In this document: positions 38,451 to 51,292 of the stretch, piece by piece
Layout of the letters: each line of letters opens with the position of its first letter
Numbering within the stretch: the stretch's first letter is position 1
Assembly (NCBI RefSeq): GCF_040581485.1
Contig: NC_090130.1
Coordinates: forward strand, 2,418,001 to 2,482,000
Direction: 5' to 3'
Origin: Linepithema humile
Taxonomy: Eukaryota > Arthropoda > Insecta > Hymenoptera > Formicidae
DNA: 64,000 nt
Translations under genes and position numbers: made by a program
Notes under the pieces: model-generated
What the model saw: the letters and a program-made list of their open reading frames with translations, nothing else
What the model was told of the DNA's origin: nothing
Database searches by the model: none

Positions 38451-39384
38451 TTTCGCACGAAACACTCCGAGAAACACGCCCGGTTTCTGATCCGCGAGAC
38501 ATGGGAACATGTTTGCACGCGTGCGTCTCTCTTCGCCGACGTGTTCCCTTTGACAACACGGATTCATCTGTTTCTACGAGAAACTCATCCGCGAACAAAG
38601 CGTCTTTGCAAACGGGAGGAGGCGCACTCGTGTGCTTTTAGGAAGCGAAATGACCGTCTACGGTTGCATATAATATTTCCTTATCGCACGATTCGTACAT
38701 GTATAATTTTTGCGATATCGACTTATCGGCGTATCGTACAGTTATCGGATTATTCGATTATTACTTCGAGGAGCGATGTCAAGTTTCAGTTATTATTGCA
38801 TTAAATCGTACAGTGTGCAATCTTTGAATGAAAGAAAAATCCGCCGTTCGATGGAATGATAAATCAAGGATCGTTCTCCGCGTGTCCCGCTATGTTGTAC
38901 GCGACAGGGATATATCCGGAGCATCCCAGGGGACGTTGAATTCCCGCCGGGGGTTACCGAACCTTGCGGTAGCGTTAGGCAAAAACCGAGGAATTTGCAA
39001 AAATGAACAATTATAGGAATCCGGAGTCGTCCCCTCCGCGTCTCTCGCTCGCTCTCAACCCTGATCTACTTCGCCGAGCGTCTCACGGGGTGGAGAGCAG
39101 AACGGGGGAGGGGGGGGGAGGGAGAGAACGCATGCGCGGGTCGTTTGAAGTGGCGGCATCCCCGCACTTTTGCTCTCTCGGGTTTCTTACCGTCGCCTTC
39201 CTCTCTGCCTTCTTCCCTTCGCTCTGGCTCGCGCGCCGCGACAGCCACGGCCGGCCCTTTCGGTATTCGTTTGTTTCATGGCGGCTCCCTTCGTGCCCGT
39301 TGACGATCCTTCTCCGCCTCTGTCCTTCTCCCTCGCCAAGCGCGGCGATCTTCTTTCCGCCTTCGCCGGATGAACCTCTCGCGC

Positions 39385-39386
39385 TT

Positions 39387-39427
<41 letters not shown>
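39385..39427. repeat. CT dinucleotide microsatellite
   Basis: Near-perfect TC run of about 43 bases, the longest GA/CT tract in the window. The surrounding pyrimidine-rich DNA (39,170-39,450) gives serine/leucine-rich shadow frames. Confidence 0.9.
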
Positions 39428-39430
<3 letters not shown>

Positions 39431-39823
39431 GCGTCTTCCTCTTCTCTCCATTGCCGCGCTTCGGGGCCCTACGTACGGCATAGTTGCGGCATTGCTCCGG
39501 GCCTGGGCATCGTTTTACTACCTTGTCCAGCCTTCGTGGGGAAGTACGGACCTCCGAAGGTGTTCGCCTAGCCTTCACGCATCCGGAGGATATATCTTTG
39601 AAGAGCGTGCATAACATTTGTATCGAGCATTTCACGCGCTTCTTAAATGTTTAAATCGCCATTTACAGATACTTTGTTGGAGAATATCTTTGCATTCGCC
39701 GTGCCGACTGCTTCGAAATTCCGAAGTTAATGTTCACTGATTTCTCACAAATCATTATAAATAATTGTTTTATAAACTATCCATACAACGAGTCTACAAA
39801 CTTGTTTATTTGATAGAGAGAAG

Positions 39824-39844
39824 AAAAAAAAAAAAAAAAAAAAA
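39824..39844. repeat. Homopolymer A21
   Basis: Uninterrupted run of 21 A. No upstream retroposon body or polyadenylation context was recognised. Confidence 0.85.
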
Positions 39845-42120
39845 CTAGATACGCGCTTAATGCAGATTGCTCTTTGTATCAGTATCTATTACGTCTGCAG
39901 TCTCTATTGCGAATGGCAGAGGATGAATTACGCAATTTTTCCGTATAATGTTGTTGAATTCAATCGTGAGAATTTCCGCGAGGCGAGGCGCGACCTTGAT
40001 CGATCAGCCGCATCAATCACTTCATCAGCGACGCGTCGCTCTCCTTTTTCGCATAAATAATGCATTCGAGCAAATAAGAATCACGCGCGGTCAGTCTCGC
40101 CGACCTCGACCTCCCGGAAGGAATGACGACGAGCCAAAAGGAGGATAACCGGGAGAGAAGTTGTTCGTCGTAAAACGACGACGGCCACGAAAGAAGAAAT
40201 TCAAGGAGACGACGCTCGGGAAAAGAACTCTCGGGGACGCGCAGTGGTCCCCAGGTAGCCGACGCGGTTCGATTGTGAAAACAGAGAGAGTGCCTCATCG
40301 ATCTCTTTCCCTCTCTCGCTCCCTTTTCACATTTTTCGCATTCTCTGGGGAACCGAAGATGCAACAAGAATACGTAGGTCGACGTGTTTGCCGCGCGTGA
40401 GATTCGCTCGAGCGTACTTGGTGTGCTTGAATCAGGCTTTTCAGACATTACTAGCAGTCCTCGTGATTTTTACCTGTGTACTTTCTGTAAAATGATGCGG
40501 GAGAGCATCTGCCGACTTGATATATTAATATCCAAATAATTTATTCGCATTATATACAGTACATTAAAAGATATTTTCATTAATTTATGTAGCATTATAT
40601 TAAATTCCGACAATTTTAAATTTTGAAGCGATTGACGCAAAAAATGTGAAAAAGTCGAATAAAATATTCTTAAAATATTTATGTATGTAAAAAACGTATA
40701 CGAAACGCCTGAGATATAAATGTTATACTTCTACTTCGGAATTTCTTGATTGGAGAAAATTTGTCGACAATATAATTAATGTAGTTCCTCCTTAGTTATC
40801 CTTTGCAAAGGTTCTCAATAAGTATGAGCGCATATGTCAACACGTGAGACAACTCGTTGATCTTGCGTCAACAGTAACGAAAGGAATACAGAAAAGAATA
40901 ATTTTTGCATCGCATCGCGAAACCTTGCCGATAATCGTAAAAACATAAAAAGAGATCGCGTTATATCTCGACTTAGATTTATTACGTCCCGTTGAAATTT
41001 GTCGAAAGAAAATATTTCGGCGCGATGATAAAACTATCCTTTAGCGCTGCGAGACAAGTTGTTAAGTCGTCGCGGCGTCGATTCTTCCTTCGTGGATGCC
41101 CCGGGGATTTCGTCGCTTCCGGCGAGGATCGGGTCAAACGAGGACGACGACGGGGTCAGGTGAGGCTTAGCTCGCTATAAAAGTCGAATGGAAGGCCGAG
41201 GGTTCATTTCGTATTCCGGCTACGCATGCGCCAGTTGTCACCGCTGACACATCGTATGTCAATCCGTTTCTGCACACAAAGCTGCGGAAGAATAAAAAGA
41301 AGGAGGTGCCGCGCGGGTATACTCCCTCAGGGACATCTCAATCGGCATTGCCGATCGATCGCCGACGTCTTCTTCTACCTATTGCCTTCCAGATCCGCGC
41401 GGCCGGCTTGTTCTCAAAGAGTCTCTTCGGCGGAATTCACTGCTTTGCACGCTCGCGCAAGCCGTTTGTTATTGTTTTCATTTGTTGCGCGTCCGCGAGC
41501 ATCGCGCGTGGGATTCTACGCCGAGCTCACGCCGACGTTGAACGATTCGCCGTGATACGATAACACTTTGAGAGGGCGAACTGAAAGACAGGAAAAATAT
41601 CCATTTTATAATTTGTATTCTATTTCACATATTTTCTAACTCACATCATTGCGTGCCGCAATCTCAGCGCGCTGCTATTGAAATTTTATTTATCTAATAC
41701 TGTCTGATAAAATACGATGCGTGATATCTCGATCTTCGGTCTCGTCTTCGTCAGATAGCGGCGGCCGCCAATCATTGCCGCGTACGATTGCCCCGCCGGC
41801 GGCCGATATCCGCGGCGTCTCCGGTTACAAATGCGGACGCCCGACAGGAATACGGCGTGTCACTTCAACGTTACATAGTTGCACCATGATTATAACTCCA
41901 GACGCGGCTTCGAAAGAAAGGATTTTAATGCCACGTCAAAATCAGCCACGCTCACAGTTTGCCGATGCTATCAACCAGCTGCCGCGAGTTGAGTGTGTGC
42001 CCACCAAGCACGCATGGTTCTCCCGAGGCCCCCGCACACACGCACCGCCGCGTTCCTCTTTTTTATTTATGTAATCTCTAACTCTCATTTGCTGTTTCAT
42101 GAAAGATGTAACACGTTGAT

Positions 42121-42140
42121 GCGCGCGCGCGCGCGCGCGC
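42121..42140. repeat. GC dinucleotide repeat
   Basis: Ten consecutive GC units. Alternating purine-pyrimidine tracts of this kind can adopt Z-DNA, and their survival is consistent with low germline CpG methylation. Confidence 0.9.
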
Positions 42141-43648
42141 CTACTATATCTCTAAGTAAGAAGAAGGTGGAGGTCGGAGTGGATCGCCTTGGAGCCCGAG
42201 AGGCGCCCCGCCCACCGTCTCGTCTTTGCTCCGAGCCCTTTGCGTTTTGTACTCTTCCTCCAAAACCGTAGGATCCGGGGCCTCACGTTAAGCCGGTCTC
42301 ACACAGAGTCAAAATACCCATGAAAATCCTCGTGGAGTGTATAAACGATAATCCCCGGATTAGCCGAGTTTCACTTTTCCGGTCTGTAATCTCTCGTGAG
42401 TCAATCCTTAAAATTCCTTGTGGCGCATACGCATTTTTAGGGTTAAAATTCCACAGTCAAAATTAACATATGCAGAAAATGGTTAAAATAATATATCTTT
42501 TGATCTATGTACAAGTAATTTTGTGTCCAGTTTCGCTTTTTTCTCAATTTAATCGAAGTTTGGCGGTTAAAAATCAAGAAATACGAATGAAACTTATGCA
42601 ATAACAAAAGTTTGCACATTTATAGAGAGTTTACGTGAACGACGAACTTTTGAATAATTATATTTAATTCATTTTTCCTATACGTATTATTCAAATGGCG
42701 TGTGTAATAATGTGAGCCAGGCTTAAAGGTCTATAGCCTTACACTCCGGTATCATACCATTCGCGTTTGGGAGCGCGCGTAAACCGCACCACGAACCGAC
42801 CGCGATCCATTCAGCGCAAGATCCTGCGGAGCCTATCAGATGCCCTTTGTCGATCGATCCTCTTTGTAAATCGGCTTGCGGCAGGTACTATCGTGTTACC
42901 TTTCAGGAGGTATGCGCGAGTAGGATGACGGTGGAACGCGTAGCCCTAATCTGTGCCTCGGGACACGGTAGTCCAAATATTACGAATTACAACACGGTAA
43001 TAATTATCGCGATGAATTGTTTCGTTTCAAGCTGTATTAGTGAATTTAAAATCGAGCGAAGTGCGGTAATTTTTGGTTCAACAGTTTAATAATGCACACA
43101 GAAATTCTTTTACGATATATTTTTGTCAATTATATAATTCCGAAGGAATTTGCAACGACTATAAAATGCCGCGAGCAGCGTAGGCCAGAAAAATTGCGGA
43201 GTCGCGTCCACAGATATCGAGTTCGATCAAACCGGCGTCGGTTTCACGGATCGTTAATATTGCCATTACGACACGGACTGGTAATGGTCGCGTGCAAAAA
43301 CATCTCGGCGAGGAGAACATTTATTAATTTAGCTTAATTCAACGGCACTTTCGCGGGACATTGGACAGACGAGGGAAAAGGATTCGGCGATATGATATTC
43401 GATCGACGTGTAAATTCTCGCTGGGTGGTCCATGTTCTTTTTTTTTCTGCGCTTTCTTTCGATTATCATTTATATATAAACCAGAGCGAATAACGGTGCA
43501 CGTAACATCGCTCTGAAATCGTTTCGTGCATCAATAATACATACGTGGATTACATTTTATCGGTTAGCAATTTCCAGCTCCTATGCAGAAGTTACAAAGA
43601 TACGAATAGCAACGCTAGAATGTCATTTCACCTTTATCGTCACGCGCT

Positions 43649-43690
43649 CACGTGACGTGATGTCAGAGAGCATATGACGTCAGAGAGTAT
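43649..43690. promoter_or_regulatory. E-box plus CRE-like cluster within a tandem repeat
   Basis: An exact CACGTG E-box (43,649-43,654) is followed by an imperfect tandem repeat of TGAYGTCAGAGAG units. The second unit contains the exact CRE palindrome TGACGTCA (43,675-43,682). The dense arrangement suggests a bHLH/bZIP-type binding cluster; binding is inferred only from the motifs. Confidence 0.35.
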
Positions 43691-45661
43691 GTCTTTGACC
43701 GATGCAATTTGCCTTACCTTGTACAGCGGAGTTCGAAACGCATTACTCTAGAAAATAACCAGAATGATAAAAATATCCCTTAATTTATGTTGCACCCTAA
43801 ACGTGAATTTTATACCGACCACTTCCTGTTGCACGTTAGTTGTGTCTTGAGTAATACAACTTTTTCTTTCTACTATAGCTGGAACTTCCACCAGTTTAAT
43901 GTTTCCCCGCGATCCTACACCCGCTATAGATATATGACTGCTACCGCAGGCGTGACTTTCTTACTTTCAGAAAAGGGTGCAAACTTTTTTTTTTTACAGA
44001 TCGATATATATCGCCGGAAAAGTGTTCAGTATTTGTCTGTAATTTTCGAAGAAATCGAAATTTAATCGGCGTGACTTATGTCTGAAGCTAGATTATGGCG
44101 ATTTAAATGGATAATCGTGGGACTGCAATTGCAATTGTGCAAACTGTGAAAGACAGAAAAGTTTTTTGTCAACTGCAGTTATCTGCAGTGAAATTTTATT
44201 CAGCTGCACCCGAATCTTCTCACAGAGAGCGCGGGTATAGATGATACCTTACAAAGTTGGCGGCTGAAATAGCGGACTTTCGCCGGCGAGGATCGATATC
44301 CGTACGGTTGACGATTAGAACGACTTTCTTTCATTGCAACCCTTGCGTACTAGCGTGGCGTGCGACGGCGAAACCAGGCCCCAGATTCTTTGTTATTATT
44401 AACCCGTGCCATACTAGGTCGATACACCGACCAGACTTAGATACCGCGTGCCGATCCTCTGCGATTGGTAGTGGCGTGCACACGCGAATGACGCAAATCT
44501 TTTCCGTATACGGACTTGATGCTCTTTTTTTTTTGCGAGGAAAAACGTAATTCATCGCTTCTTAACGTAATATAGCAAGACTTTTGTACACGTTAAGATT
44601 CGATCTAATTAATAAGGTTTTCGAGAAAAAAAAAGCGCGATATCGCATCACTTGGAACGTTCTGTAACTCGATAAGTGCTTCACGCATATTCGCGATTCA
44701 TATTTATCTCCGCGCAATTATCGCTCACGTGCTTGCGAGATCGCCGGCATGTAATGCGAGAGGCAACGCCAGAAGCAGAAAAAGACACAGCGACGCGGAG
44801 AGACGCGAAGTACGCCGGTCACAAAGGCCGACGTGCCGCGGCCTACGTGCGGCTCGATAGCCTAACTTTACTTTCATATCTGCCCTCACCTGCATACTTC
44901 GCATCGACTCTCTCCTTGAACGTATATACGCGCATACGTCTGCATACGACCCAACCTTTCTGCGGCATACTCGAAAGGGTTGAACGAAGAGACAGAACAG
45001 TCCCGCACAGCCGTCTCCTTCCCACCGGGCGACTCTCTTTGCGCAAGACGGCCCCCGTTGTACCCTCTCCGTTCGTTTTCGTGTCGGTAAAGGAGAATAC
45101 CGCAGTTCTTGACCGCCGCCGCCGTTAACCCCCGAGGTAATTTCGCTGTTTTGTCAAGACGGACACGACAGGTTGTACGCGAGGCCCCTCGAGGAATCCT
45201 TCCTGCCTCTTCTCGGCGGTTCTCCGACCCCTCCGCGTCAGGGTTAGCCTAGCGGAACCGTAGAAACATACGGCGGCTGTGGGAAATAATGACAGGGGCA
45301 CCGCGCGCCCGCTCGCCCGTCCGACGGGCCCTGACAAGCAGATCCGGAAGCGAGGCGAAAATTTTTCATCACGAAATCACCTTCGTCTCTGCGAGCGCGC
45401 GGTCGCACGCCTCGCAGTCATTCGAGGGACCAGGGCTCGTCGACTTCCTGTCGAGCCGGTCAAGAGTCGCTCGAAGACTGCGCCCAGCCGACTGAACCGT
45501 GAAGTCGCGACCCGAAATGGCAGCGCGGGGCTGCCACGTGAGAGGGGCGGGGAGGGAAGAGGATAAATGAGACCGGAAGAGACGTACTTACTTTTTAGGG
45601 AAGCACTCGCAATCCTCCGACTCGCGCGCGAATTGATTACGTCCACCCTTTCGTGAGAATC

Positions 45662-45683
45662 TTTTTTTTTTTTTTTTTTTTTT
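45662..45683. repeat. Homopolymer T22
   Basis: Uninterrupted run of 22 T in a GC-rich neighbourhood. It could mark a minus-strand poly(A), but no retroposon was recognised. Confidence 0.85.
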
Positions 45684-45989
45684 GACCGTTGAAACACACA
45701 CAAAACAAACCGTGTGTCACGAGACGCCGAGAGGAAGTGTGACGAAATTATCGGATTCTCCCTTTGTAGTTGGATTCGTGCCGGTAATTTCTACGCGATG
45801 ACGCGACAACGGCTCACGTGGAAATCGGAGGGACGAGATTCGCGACGCGAGGGGTGGATACATCTTCCTTCCGCCCTATCGAGCGCGCGCGGTGTGCGCG
45901 GTATTAGATTACAGGCCGCATAAATATTCATAGGATACCCGGACCCGGGTTGTAGGTGAGTCCAAGAGGTGAAAGAGCGAGAGCGCAGG

Positions 45990-46138
45990 TTCCGGGGGAG
46001 AGAGAGAGAGAGAGAGACGGCGTGCAACACGAGGAAGAATGGGCACGGCCGAGTGGCGGAATGGAGCTAGACATGAGGAGATGATAGAGCAAGAGAGGAG
46101 AGAAAGAGGCGGATAGAGAGAGAGAGAGAGAAAGAGAG
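45990..46138. repeat. Paired GA-rich tracts
   Basis: Two GA runs, at about 45,999-46,016 and 46,112-46,138, are joined by purine-rich DNA. The minus strand reads as serine/leucine runs, which are not credible coding. Confidence 0.8.
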
Positions 46139-47470
46139 AATAAGATTGAGAACGGGCGGGTAATATTAACGGGAAGTTTAATCGTCGGCTGGTCCGGTCT
46201 GTCAGCTCGGACGCGCGCCGGGTCAGTCGGGCCCCCGAGGTCAATTAGTGCTGCTCAACACTCTCCTCTCTCTCCGACCTCCGAAAACGAGGCGAGTCTA
46301 ACGCGAGTCTCTTCGCTCGCGCTGATGACGCGTCGATCTTTTCGCTCCGCAGCCGCGGCAGGTGTCCCGGATCGCATCCCGATGCTTAATGCGAGGTTTC
46401 CCGAATGTTTTTTCCCCAAATGAATTCCGGATAGATTGACCATGAATTACTTTCCTGTCGATAGTGAAAAGCGGTCTGACAAATTGCGCGCGACTTTGCC
46501 ATCTTGCCGGCATTTTAAATGAAATATCGTAATGATAAGTTTGCGCCGTTTGATGACTAGTTATCAAGCTTGCTCTCGATGACTTTATTATAAGATATTA
46601 ATTACATGCACTATCTATATCTCGCGTTGATTGAATGTATATAAATCACAAGGTGTCGCGAGATAGTTGAGAGCAGCGAGGAGAGTTTTTTTCTTCTTTT
46701 TTTTTTTTCATAACAATTGCTACAAAAATTCCACAAGGATCGACGAAAAATAAATGATCCGTTGCGACTTAGCGCGGAAAGTGCATGATACAATCTCGAT
46801 TCTCAACGAGGCGTAACCGCGTAAAGGGAATTTCGCGGTGCATCGCGGTGCATCCGAATTACCTTTCCTTTCAGTGCGCGGCCCCCATCGTTTTCCCGGA
46901 ATTTTGTGATGTACAATCGCGATCAACGAGGTACACCGCATCGACGCAATTCTTTTTCCTTGGCCTCTATGGCGAATCACCGTTCCGTCTTTTCATGGGA
47001 AGAAAAAACGCTCGCTCGAGCGTGCACATTATGCGGCGCATTATGCAGATTCCTCGTGCTGCTTGAGGCATCATTTGTGAGCCTTTCGCGTTTCACGCGA
47101 AGTTGCTGAATAAATAATATCTAACAATAATAATAATAATTATAATTTCAAATACATGTATACATTCTCGCTTTGTCTGCTTAAGATAATGAATTGCTGG
47201 TTAAATATTTTGTTAAAATGTTCATCACTCCGCCCAAGAAATATGTCTTGTATACAGTATAAATATTTTTTTGTTGCGCAATTAATATAAAAGGGTTTAA
47301 TGTATTATTCTAGCTACAATCCGCTCTCTTTCTCCCTCTTTCTCGGCATAACAACGCGACGGACGCAATATATACGTGCCTCATCGATTCATAATTACGA
47401 GACTCCGCAATAGTACACGACACATTATCTTTCCGTGAGAAGAAAACCCTCATAGAAGAGCGCGCGTTAC

Positions 47471-47494
47471 GACGCTCGCTCGCTCGCTCGCTCG
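47471..47494. repeat. GCTC tetranucleotide repeat
   Basis: About five CTCG/GCTC units. The same tetranucleotide recurs at about 36,045-36,062 and loosely at about 47,880-47,906, all in CpG-rich DNA. Confidence 0.85.
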
Positions 47495-48063
47495 CGCCTG
47501 TGTACGCGCATGCAGCGCGCGACTGCACACACGTTGCACCGCCGTGGCCTTCGGGCGTCATTCACTCGTAGCGGCCGTGCCGCCGGTCGCCATCCACTTT
47601 CATTATGTGCGCGCTCGCGCTCGCGCACGCCTTTAATTACATTTTTGCATCGCAACTGCCGAGAGAAAGAAAGACGGGCCGGGGTACCGCGAGCGGGATA
47701 GGGATACCGTCGGCCGCAGGAAGAAGAAGAAGAAGAGAGACATACACACGGGCGATCCACCTGAGAAATTGTTGCGCGGACATGACGAAGAGTCCGGTCG
47801 TGGCAGGAAGAACCCGGCGATCGCGCGCGCGCGCGCGCACGCTCTAATTTTATTACTTGGAAATCGGTGAGATCGAACGAGCGATCGATCGCTCGCTCGG
47901 TCGCTCGCGTTTCTCGTTTTTCGCACTCGCCGTCCGTGTAAACAGATTCGCCGGTCGATGAACTCCGCGATTGCATCGCGGTTATTTTATTTAATTTTAC
48001 TCGACGCGATATCTACGTATCTCAGGAATTGTCGTTTGGAAAGGATATTGATATTTGAACGTG

Positions 48064-48803
48064 ATGATTAATTTTGCTATCGGATAATCAGATTGCGCGC
48101 GTCTGTATTGAACGCTGAAAGTAAGTTATCGTGTATGTTAGATACGTATTTAATTAGCATTGATTGAGAGATTGAGAGAAGCAATCAGCGTGCCGTGGAG
48201 TTGAGATTTAATAAGACAACGGGAGCTGTTCGATTAAACGGTCCGGCAATATCCGCGCGCGGCGGAGGCTATTTGAATAATCGTAATTAAACCGCGTAAG
48301 AGAATGAAAAGAACTCGAGCGACATGACATCTCGCTGAAATTTCGAAAGTACGTGGTCCACTTTCGCGCGCGTAATATAAATTGCGCGCTTACGACTACG
48401 GAAATATTTGCAAACAAGCGTGTGACCTCCGTGTAAATGTGCTGTAATGATTAATCGCCCGCGGTAGCCGGTTGCGCCAGCTGTGCCAGGCGAGAAATTA
48501 TCCTGAGCGATTCTTCGACAGTTCGTTAGTCCGCGCGGCTACTTCGCGGAATTGGCCGCTTTTACCCGGCGACTTCCTTTCTCTTTATGCTCCGAAGGCG
48601 AACGCGCGCGGCTTTAATCGCATCGTGATGGGATCGCGCGCGATCCGTGAAGCGATCGTACGAGAGAGGCGATCCTCCCGCGGGAAAAATTCTTTCGCGC
48701 CCGCTTATCAACTGCCGGTCGCGAGATTGATACACTGTTTTCCACGCTGATACGGAACGCGACTTCCGCGTAAGTCTCTGTGTAATACTGTGAAATGATT
48801 AAT
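48064..48803. promoter_or_regulatory. Cluster of three ATGATTAAT homeodomain-type sites
   Basis: The exact 9-mer ATGATTAAT occurs at 48,064-48,072, 48,447-48,455 and 48,795-48,803 on the same strand. TGATTAAT is a canonical Extradenticle/Hox-type composite site. The second and third copies are both followed by CG. This is a candidate Hox/PBC-responsive element in a gene known in flies to be regulated by Hox proteins. Similar 8-mers occur elsewhere in AT-rich parts of the window. Confidence 0.3.
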
Positions 48804-49570
48804 CGATCGAGGCGGCGAGTCCCGCGGTGCCAGCGAGATGAATTCGAAAGGCTCTCTCCTTCCTGCTTCGATTGATCGTTCGGGCAAATATCTTGTTTTG
48901 CTCGAGTGCGAGTAAGGTGTATATTTTTTCTCACACGTTTCTCGTCATGCAATATGTATTCTGCTGTAATTGTACAAAATTTTTAATACTTTTGTTTATG
49001 CGATTTGAACATCAGTTTAAATTAAGTGCAAAGCTTCGTTGGAAATATTTTTATGAAATCGAGACTTGAGGGGGGGGGGGAATTTATGCCAAGTTGAGGA
49101 TATAATGCGGATGCATTCGGGTTGAACAATGCAGATATGATTAGAAAAGTGAGGGGTAACCGACTTCCGGTTTGACCTATTGTTGCTGGTGCGTGCATCC
49201 CTTTTTGGGACAGGATAATGCGTCATTAGCCGTCATTAATGATCACGTACGCGCGCTTCTTTGTGTTAAGCGCTTATTAACTCTAACTAGGCGGCACTGC
49301 AGAAACCGGTGTATTAATTCATGTAATTTGCAATCCTAGCGTGCCGCCACGTTCGCTTGTGTTCGAAGTGCAGCGTTAGAAAGTGTTACAATCATCGAAG
49401 GATCCTTCATCTGCATAGTTTATTTCCCGTCGTGTCGTTAGAATTGACATACGATACTAATGAAACGCAAAGCAAAAAGCTAGTACGCGAATTAAATTAG
49501 ATTATAACGAATTGATCGCGCGATAATAAGTCTAGTCGAAGAAGGCTCGAGCGAGTGCGCGACTTTTTAA

Positions 49571-49613
49571 AAGTACAGCTCAATAAAGTATAAAAAAGTA
49601 TGACTCAATAAAG
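49571..49613. repeat. Imperfect 25-bp-period duplication
   Basis: AAGTACAGCTCAATAAAG (49,571-49,588) recurs with three differences at 49,596-49,613. Both copies contain AATAAA, but no transcript end is otherwise indicated. Confidence 0.7.
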
Positions 49614-51267
49614 CATTGCTCCGCGGAAGCTAACCTTTGAGAAAATCCATATAACGGCTCTCAATTCCATATGTTAGTTCGCACCTACGGTATCGCTCTA
49701 AGGCAGCGGAATCGACAGAAAAAGATCGAGCCGTCGAGTGGCAATCGCGTGCCACGGTTCAACCGCCGGTCTCGCTCAAAGGACAAGACCGATCGACATA
49801 AATAATTGATAAAGCCATCAGCCAGGATCCGCACGTTGCATTTTCCATCGATTCGGATCCCGCCAATACGATTGTGCCCTGGGCGCGAGATTCACGGCCG
49901 TCCGGAATGTAAGTCGCGAGCGGATCCTATGGCGAAGCCGATGGGCGATCGCGACCGTTCCATTGATCGCTGTTTACATTCGACCGTAAACAAGCCATTA
50001 TGTAATCCCCCGTGAGTACACTCTCATACATAATTTACAAGCGCAGCTTCGCGTCCTTCTCCCACCAGCCGGTATGCGGCTCATATCCGCTCGCCCCTCC
50101 GCGCGGCGTGTTCGTCGTTGCACGTCCTCGAACTGCCTGTACTACCCTTAAGGTGGTGTCACACCGTTTCGGAGACAAAATAAGTCGATTTCATAACATT
50201 TTATTCGTTGCCTTCGGAATTTATCAATTTTTTTCATTTCTAACATGCCTTTTCCGACTATTGCTACATGCGTAATAACTAAAAATGATATCAAGTTTAA
50301 ACAATTCTTTTTATCATACAGTGAAAAAGAGAAATATTTTAATTATCATTACAAGGACGTTAGTTTTAGGATATTAGATGTATCGCTAACGACATAAGTA
50401 TTTTTCCAACTACGTTCGTTGAATCCACGGAATGGTGGAGTTGAATTAAGAGATAATTTTGCGGTGTTCTCTTATCGTTCATCGAATGTCGATTTAAATT
50501 TCGCAGCGTTTTTATTGGCATCGCTACCGGCACCGAAGCCGAATGCGGCCGTGAGAAATGCGGTGTGCGCGGTTGGACGAGGTTGCGACTCTCGTCGAGG
50601 TGTGCGGCGGTGCCGTTTGACCGACGATCTGTTTCAGTGAAAAGTAGCGAGAGAGGCCTCATTCGCGCGGCCCTGAAGTACTGCCCACCTGACGTCACGC
50701 ACCTGTTCTCTCTCTTTCTCTCTTTCTCCCCGTCCCGAGCTCGTCCTGAGAATCCACCCGGCCCCGACCCATTATAAGGCCCCGTAGGTTTTCTCTCGTC
50801 GCGGCGATTTCATGCCGCGAGATTCGCGCCTCGTATAAGGCGAGCCGGCAGCTTCTCCTTCCTCCTTCCTCGTCTCTTGCCGGCTCTCAACCAATTCGCG
50901 ATTACGTACCGGTCTTCCGATGTAATTTCGATCAATGTTGAAGTCTCCACCTGCAAAGATTGCGCTTCAGCGAGCAGCGTCAGTTTACTCGGTCAATTAT
51001 TTCTCTAATGCATTTCTATACTGAAATAGAATATTCCGACGTGAGCTGCAGTTTTATTCTTCAACGTTTAAACTCCGCGCTTCAAGGTCGATCGTCCGCG
51101 AGATCCTGTTTGCAACCCCGAGAACGCGACAAATAATAACTACGTATATCGTTATCCGGCGTTAATAATATCCATTTATCGCGCTTTCCGACGCGGCGCG
51201 ACGTATTTGCTGAGTAATCGCGATTCCCGGTACGACAACTGGATGACGATGACGAACACGACGGTGC

Positions 51268-51292
51268 CGACGACGACGACGACGACGACGAC
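51268..51292. repeat. GAC trinucleotide repeat
   Basis: About eight GAC units. The frames through it translate as aspartate, threonine or arginine runs, or serine and valine runs on the minus strand. It is not associated with a recognisable gene. Confidence 0.9.

Noticed and set aside
37876..38598. 240-codon minus-strand frame
   Set aside because: It crosses the CCGT repeat, contains repeated GRTD-type units translated from it, and shows no recognisable fold or motif.
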